64,000 nt of DNA from Saposhnikovia divaricata (taxonomy: Eukaryota > Streptophyta > Magnoliopsida > Apiales > Apiaceae). Below, one piece after another: positions 60,901 through 64,000 of this stretch (the first letter of the stretch is position 1; each line of letters opens with the position of its first letter). The notes beneath the pieces are model-generated. The model ran no database searches. It was not told where the DNA came from and saw only the letters and a list, made by a program, of their open reading frames with translations. The position numbers and the translations under genes were made by a program. The stretch lies in contig CM071598.1 in NCBI GenBank assembly GCA_036435485.1, positions 197,077,148-197,141,147 on the forward strand, in the 5' to 3' direction.

Positions 60901-62014
60901 ATATTGAAAATGGTATGTCACCATATAACTCATTGAAGGACAAGTCCCTAGTACAATGTGGATAAAGTTGGAATTAAGCAAAACAATCAATACAGGAAGA
61001 AAAGATTAAAAAGAGATAAAGTCATTGATGGAGTCAAACATTATATCCTACAATACAAAACATGTTACACATGTATCAAGCAGTTTGAAGTAAATCATTC
61101 TTCTTGTAGTAATTACAAAGCAGAGGACACCAATGTATAACTTACAAATTTTGCAAGGCCACGCAATCACCAATCTCATCAGGGATTTGCCCGGAGATAC
61201 GATTCCCCCTCATATCTCTGTTCACATGTTAATACAGGAATTAATGTCTAACTTAACACATGGAACATATGTATAAACATATAAACAGTATTTTAAGAAA
61301 CAACAAAAGTGGTTGCATGGAGGATTTGAAAACTGTACATGGAGAGCAAGCTTGTAAGATCTCCAATAGCAGTTGAAATCTCCCCATCAAGATTCAAGCT
61401 GGAGAGATTACTACATTGTTTCAAGACAATCAATCAAAAAAGTCAGAATATTTACCATTTAAAAAGATTCAAAATATGGGCTTCCCAAAGAAAGAGAATC
61501 ACTTAAAGCATGTAAGTTTTATAAGTTAGGCAAGTATTTAAATGTGGATAAATACATACATAAAGCAAGATAAGAGTGTTGGAAAAGAAAAGACATACAG
61601 TGCAACAACATTGAAGGTGACATTGTCACAAGTAACTCCTCTCCACCCACAATAATCTGAAGATGGTGAATCTCTCCAGTCATACAATATATTATCCACA
61701 TCCCTAAATGACTTCTTTATCTCCAACAATGTTGCCCCTTTTTGAAACATCACATATTTAAACAAATAAGTACTAATAAACCCATGTTCAAACACAAATC
61801 ACATGAAAAACATGACAAAACAAAAGTGACAAAAAAATTATATGGACATAAAAATCAAGAACAAAAAACAAGAACTTTACAACAAGTTGCCACCTTGGTC
61901 TGAGTCTGAAGAAGCTAATGCAAACCAAAAGAATGGAAGCACAAGAACAAACAAGGGCATAATCAAGAACTGATCTTTCCTTCTTTTTGAGCTTACCCAG
62001 ATGAAAAAAGCCAT
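54911..62014 (-). CDS. ER: ERECTA leucine-rich repeat receptor kinase, 995 aa, intact
   Basis: Twenty-seven exons join in phase (2988 nt), as many as in Arabidopsis ERECTA. Exon 1 61894-62014 (hydrophobic signal, about residues 17-34). Exon 2 61599-61737 (cap, [21 protein letters not shown] region). Exons 3-22, from 61339-61410 to 57535-57606, each encode one LRR (18 of 72 nt, two of 69 nt). Exon 23 is 57339-57412. Exon 24, 56802-56930, encodes the membrane helix. Kinase exons are 56135-56482, 55560-55930 and 54911-55282. The kinase has VAVKKL (Lys about 690), HRDVKSSN (Asp about 787), DFGIAK (Asp about 805) and PEYARTSR. The C-terminus ([18 protein letters not shown]) matches ERECTA rather than ERL1/ERL2. 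ERECTA at the plasma membrane perceives EPF/EPFL peptides with TMM and SERKs and signals through a YODA MAP-kinase cascade. It controls stomatal patterning and organ growth. Confidence 0.96.
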
Positions 62015-62320
62015 AGCTAGAGCTGAAAAACACTAGATTTTTTTAAAGATTCTTTAAAAATCCAAACTTTGAATAGAAGCTGTGATGTATCATAGTTGCA
62101 TAGTAGTTATGTATGAGTGGTGTAGTTCTAAAGGGTGTGCATCGAATAGGTATATTTAGTCAATGGCATAGAAAGATTGAAATAATGTTAGCTAAATTTA
62201 GAGGGGTTTTGAGTGTTTCTTTTTTTACCTTGAAAAAAGTGAAGTTATGTATAGTTACAGAGAATGGGTAATGGTGAAAGAGATGGAAGAGAGAAAAAAC
62301 TAGACACAGAGAGAAAGAGC

Positions 62321-62481
<161 letters not shown>

Positions 62482-62852
62482 GGGAGGATGGGTTGTGTGT
62501 ATTATTCGATGAAGAAAAAGATGAAAGATGTTACAGGGCTAGCTTGTTCTGAGCAGAAACAGATGTAGTTATGCAGAAGTAGGCAGTGCTTTTACACAGC
62601 TATTATTATGTATAAATGTATATATGTGTATGTAGTATATGACATGTCCTTTAACATTTTGACAGAACTTTGAAACTATTGCATATATCTAGCTGCATGT
62701 CTCTTTATCACAGAGAGAGAGTGGGTACTGAAGCAGAGAACTTAAGGGACTGTTTGGATCAACTTTTTAGTTTTCCCAGACACTCCCCAACTTCTCATTA
62801 CCAATTGAAAAAAATTGTTTGGTAACTATTGAAGTGTACATGATTTCATAAA
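62482..62852. other. Upstream region of ERECTA
   Basis: No gene or repeat was recognised. It presumably contains the ERECTA promoter. No single TATA box stands out on the minus strand. Confidence 0.45.
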
Positions 62853-64000
62853 GGGAAAATTAATTCTAAAATTCCTGAACTATTAACGTTTTTTTTTCTA
62901 AGTTCCTGAACTAAAAAAGTAAATTTCTAGGTAATCAAACTTTTGAATTTTTCCCATCGTAATCCTTCCGTTAGATTTTGACTAACGCCGTTAGTCAATG
63001 ATTTATTACTATTAGACATTTCTTATGTAAGTCCCTAAACTATTAGGCATTCTTATTTAAGTCCCTGAACTGAAAATTTAAATTTAAATTTCAATTTTAT
63101 ATTAAAAATCACATTTATTACTCTTTCATTTTTTTATTTACTTTCATCCTTGTTAGTTTAGAATTTTACTAATTTTCTTTTTTAACTTTGCATATATTAT
63201 TACTTAATTACTTATTATTACTACTAACTAATAAATTTCCCTTTTCAGGTAAAACATGCTTCCTTTATCTATTTTTCAATAACTAATCAATTTCCTTTTT
63301 CACATAAAATACATTATCTTTTAAATTTTATCTAACTAAATTTTAACATAAAATAAAATTTATTACATATCAAAAGAATTTGTGCATCGCACGGGTTATA
63401 AGCTAGTTATATTAAAATGAGTAATGTTAACTGAACTATAAAAATACATGAACTTATATATAAAAAATCAAGTGATTAAAAATTTTAATATTTTATTAAT
63501 TTATTAGAAAAAAAATTATAATATTATATATTCTAATTTATTGAAAATATATAAATAAAATCATTCGCCAAAGTGTGATATACATCTAAAATTTACATAT
63601 CAGGAATAAATTAAACAATTTTTTATATTATATACACCGACTTTATAAAAATTACTAAAAATATAAATATAAACAAAGTTAAAATGAAAACATTGTACAT
63701 ATATATTAAGTTTTTAATGTTTTTCAGAACACAAATAAATGCAAAGTTAAAAAAGAAAATAAATTAAATTCTAAACTAAAAAGAATGAAAGTAAATAAAT
63801 TTTCAATTCAGGGACTTACAAAAGAAATGCCTAACAGTTTAGGAACTTACATAAGAAATGCCTAATAGTAATAAATCATTGACTAACGACGTTAGTCAAA
63901 ATCTAACAGAAGGACTGCGATGAGAAAAATTCAAAAGTTTGATTACCTAGAAATTCACTTTGTTAGTTCAGGGACTTAAAAAAAAAACGGTAATAGTTCA
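62853..64000. mobile_element. Long-arm foldback element, cut by the window end
   Basis: The left arm (about 62853-63230) is inverted at about 63690-64000. Both carry TTCTAGGTAATCAAACTTTT, TTAGATTTTGACTAACG and TTTATTACTATTAG. Arms exceed 300 bp, as in MULE or foldback elements. The right terminus and target duplication lie beyond the window. The centre holds a Helitron 3' end. Confidence 0.75.
63382..63406 (+). mobile_element. Helitron 3' terminus
   Basis: The hairpin GTGC-ATC-GCAC (63382-63392), then GGGTTATAAG and CTAG at 63403-63406, is followed by T. This is the classical plant Helitron 3' end: a GC hairpin about 10 bp before CTRR, inserted before T. It marks a non-autonomous Helitron on the plus strand inside the foldback centre. 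Its 5' TC end was not fixed. Confidence 0.7.

Overview
This is nuclear DNA from a flowering plant, most likely a eudicot. It is AT-rich, the genes have many GT-AG introns, and it carries plant-type transposons: Ty3/gypsy LTR elements primed by initiator-Met tRNA, a Helitron, a MULE foldback, and hAT-like and PIF/Harbinger-like MITEs. One complete gene can be named with confidence: an ERECTA receptor-kinase orthologue. Nothing in the sequence fixes the species.

Left part (1-11155). A degenerate array repeats the coding end and 3' flank of a small coiled-coil gene (1-2960, resumed at 9478-11155 and 32865-33360). Inside it lie a four-domain B3 gene (3523-5888, +) and, convergent to it, an intact 10-exon gene for an RPA70-like single-strand DNA-binding protein (6168-8432, -). 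The B3 gene is spliceable throughout but has one in-frame TGA between its first two domains.

Middle (11156-32859). Two nested, young LTR elements split the array. The outer one (minus strand, 3.57-kb LTRs, target duplication TATTT) keeps only traces of pol. The inner one (plus strand, target duplication TTACC) has 5.1-kb LTRs around only 1.0 kb of non-coding interior. It landed 42 bp inside the left LTR of the outer element. Both share a Tekay/Del-like polypurine-tract region.

Right of the insertion (33360-49615). Two small coiled-coil genes (34242-34846, +; 35879-36252, -) each have a clear TATA box. A second RPA70-like gene (37112-39589, -) has the same exon plan as the first but carries a frameshift and a stop. 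A MULE foldback between two hAT-like MITEs follows. Then comes a Helitron on the minus strand whose Rep-helicase gene (43081-49113) has a HUH motif, the two-tyrosine motif and a PIF1-type helicase. It is broken by an apparent 2-bp deletion. Its 5' terminus is visible at 49615; its 3' terminus was not found.

Far right (49616-64000). A transposon-littered spacer holds exon-like fragments, short tandem duplications, a primer-site remnant, a solo LTR with a perfect TTGGA duplication, and two abutting MITEs. It leads to the intact 27-exon ERECTA gene (54911-62014, -), a long (GA)n tract upstream of it, and a long-arm foldback element that contains a Helitron 3' terminus and runs off the window.

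The recurring theme is B3, RPA70-like and small coiled-coil genes clustered beside a Helitron. Plant Helitrons are known to encode RPA-like proteins, so the RPA genes may have travelled with one. The co-clustering with coiled-coil genes is the least explained feature here.
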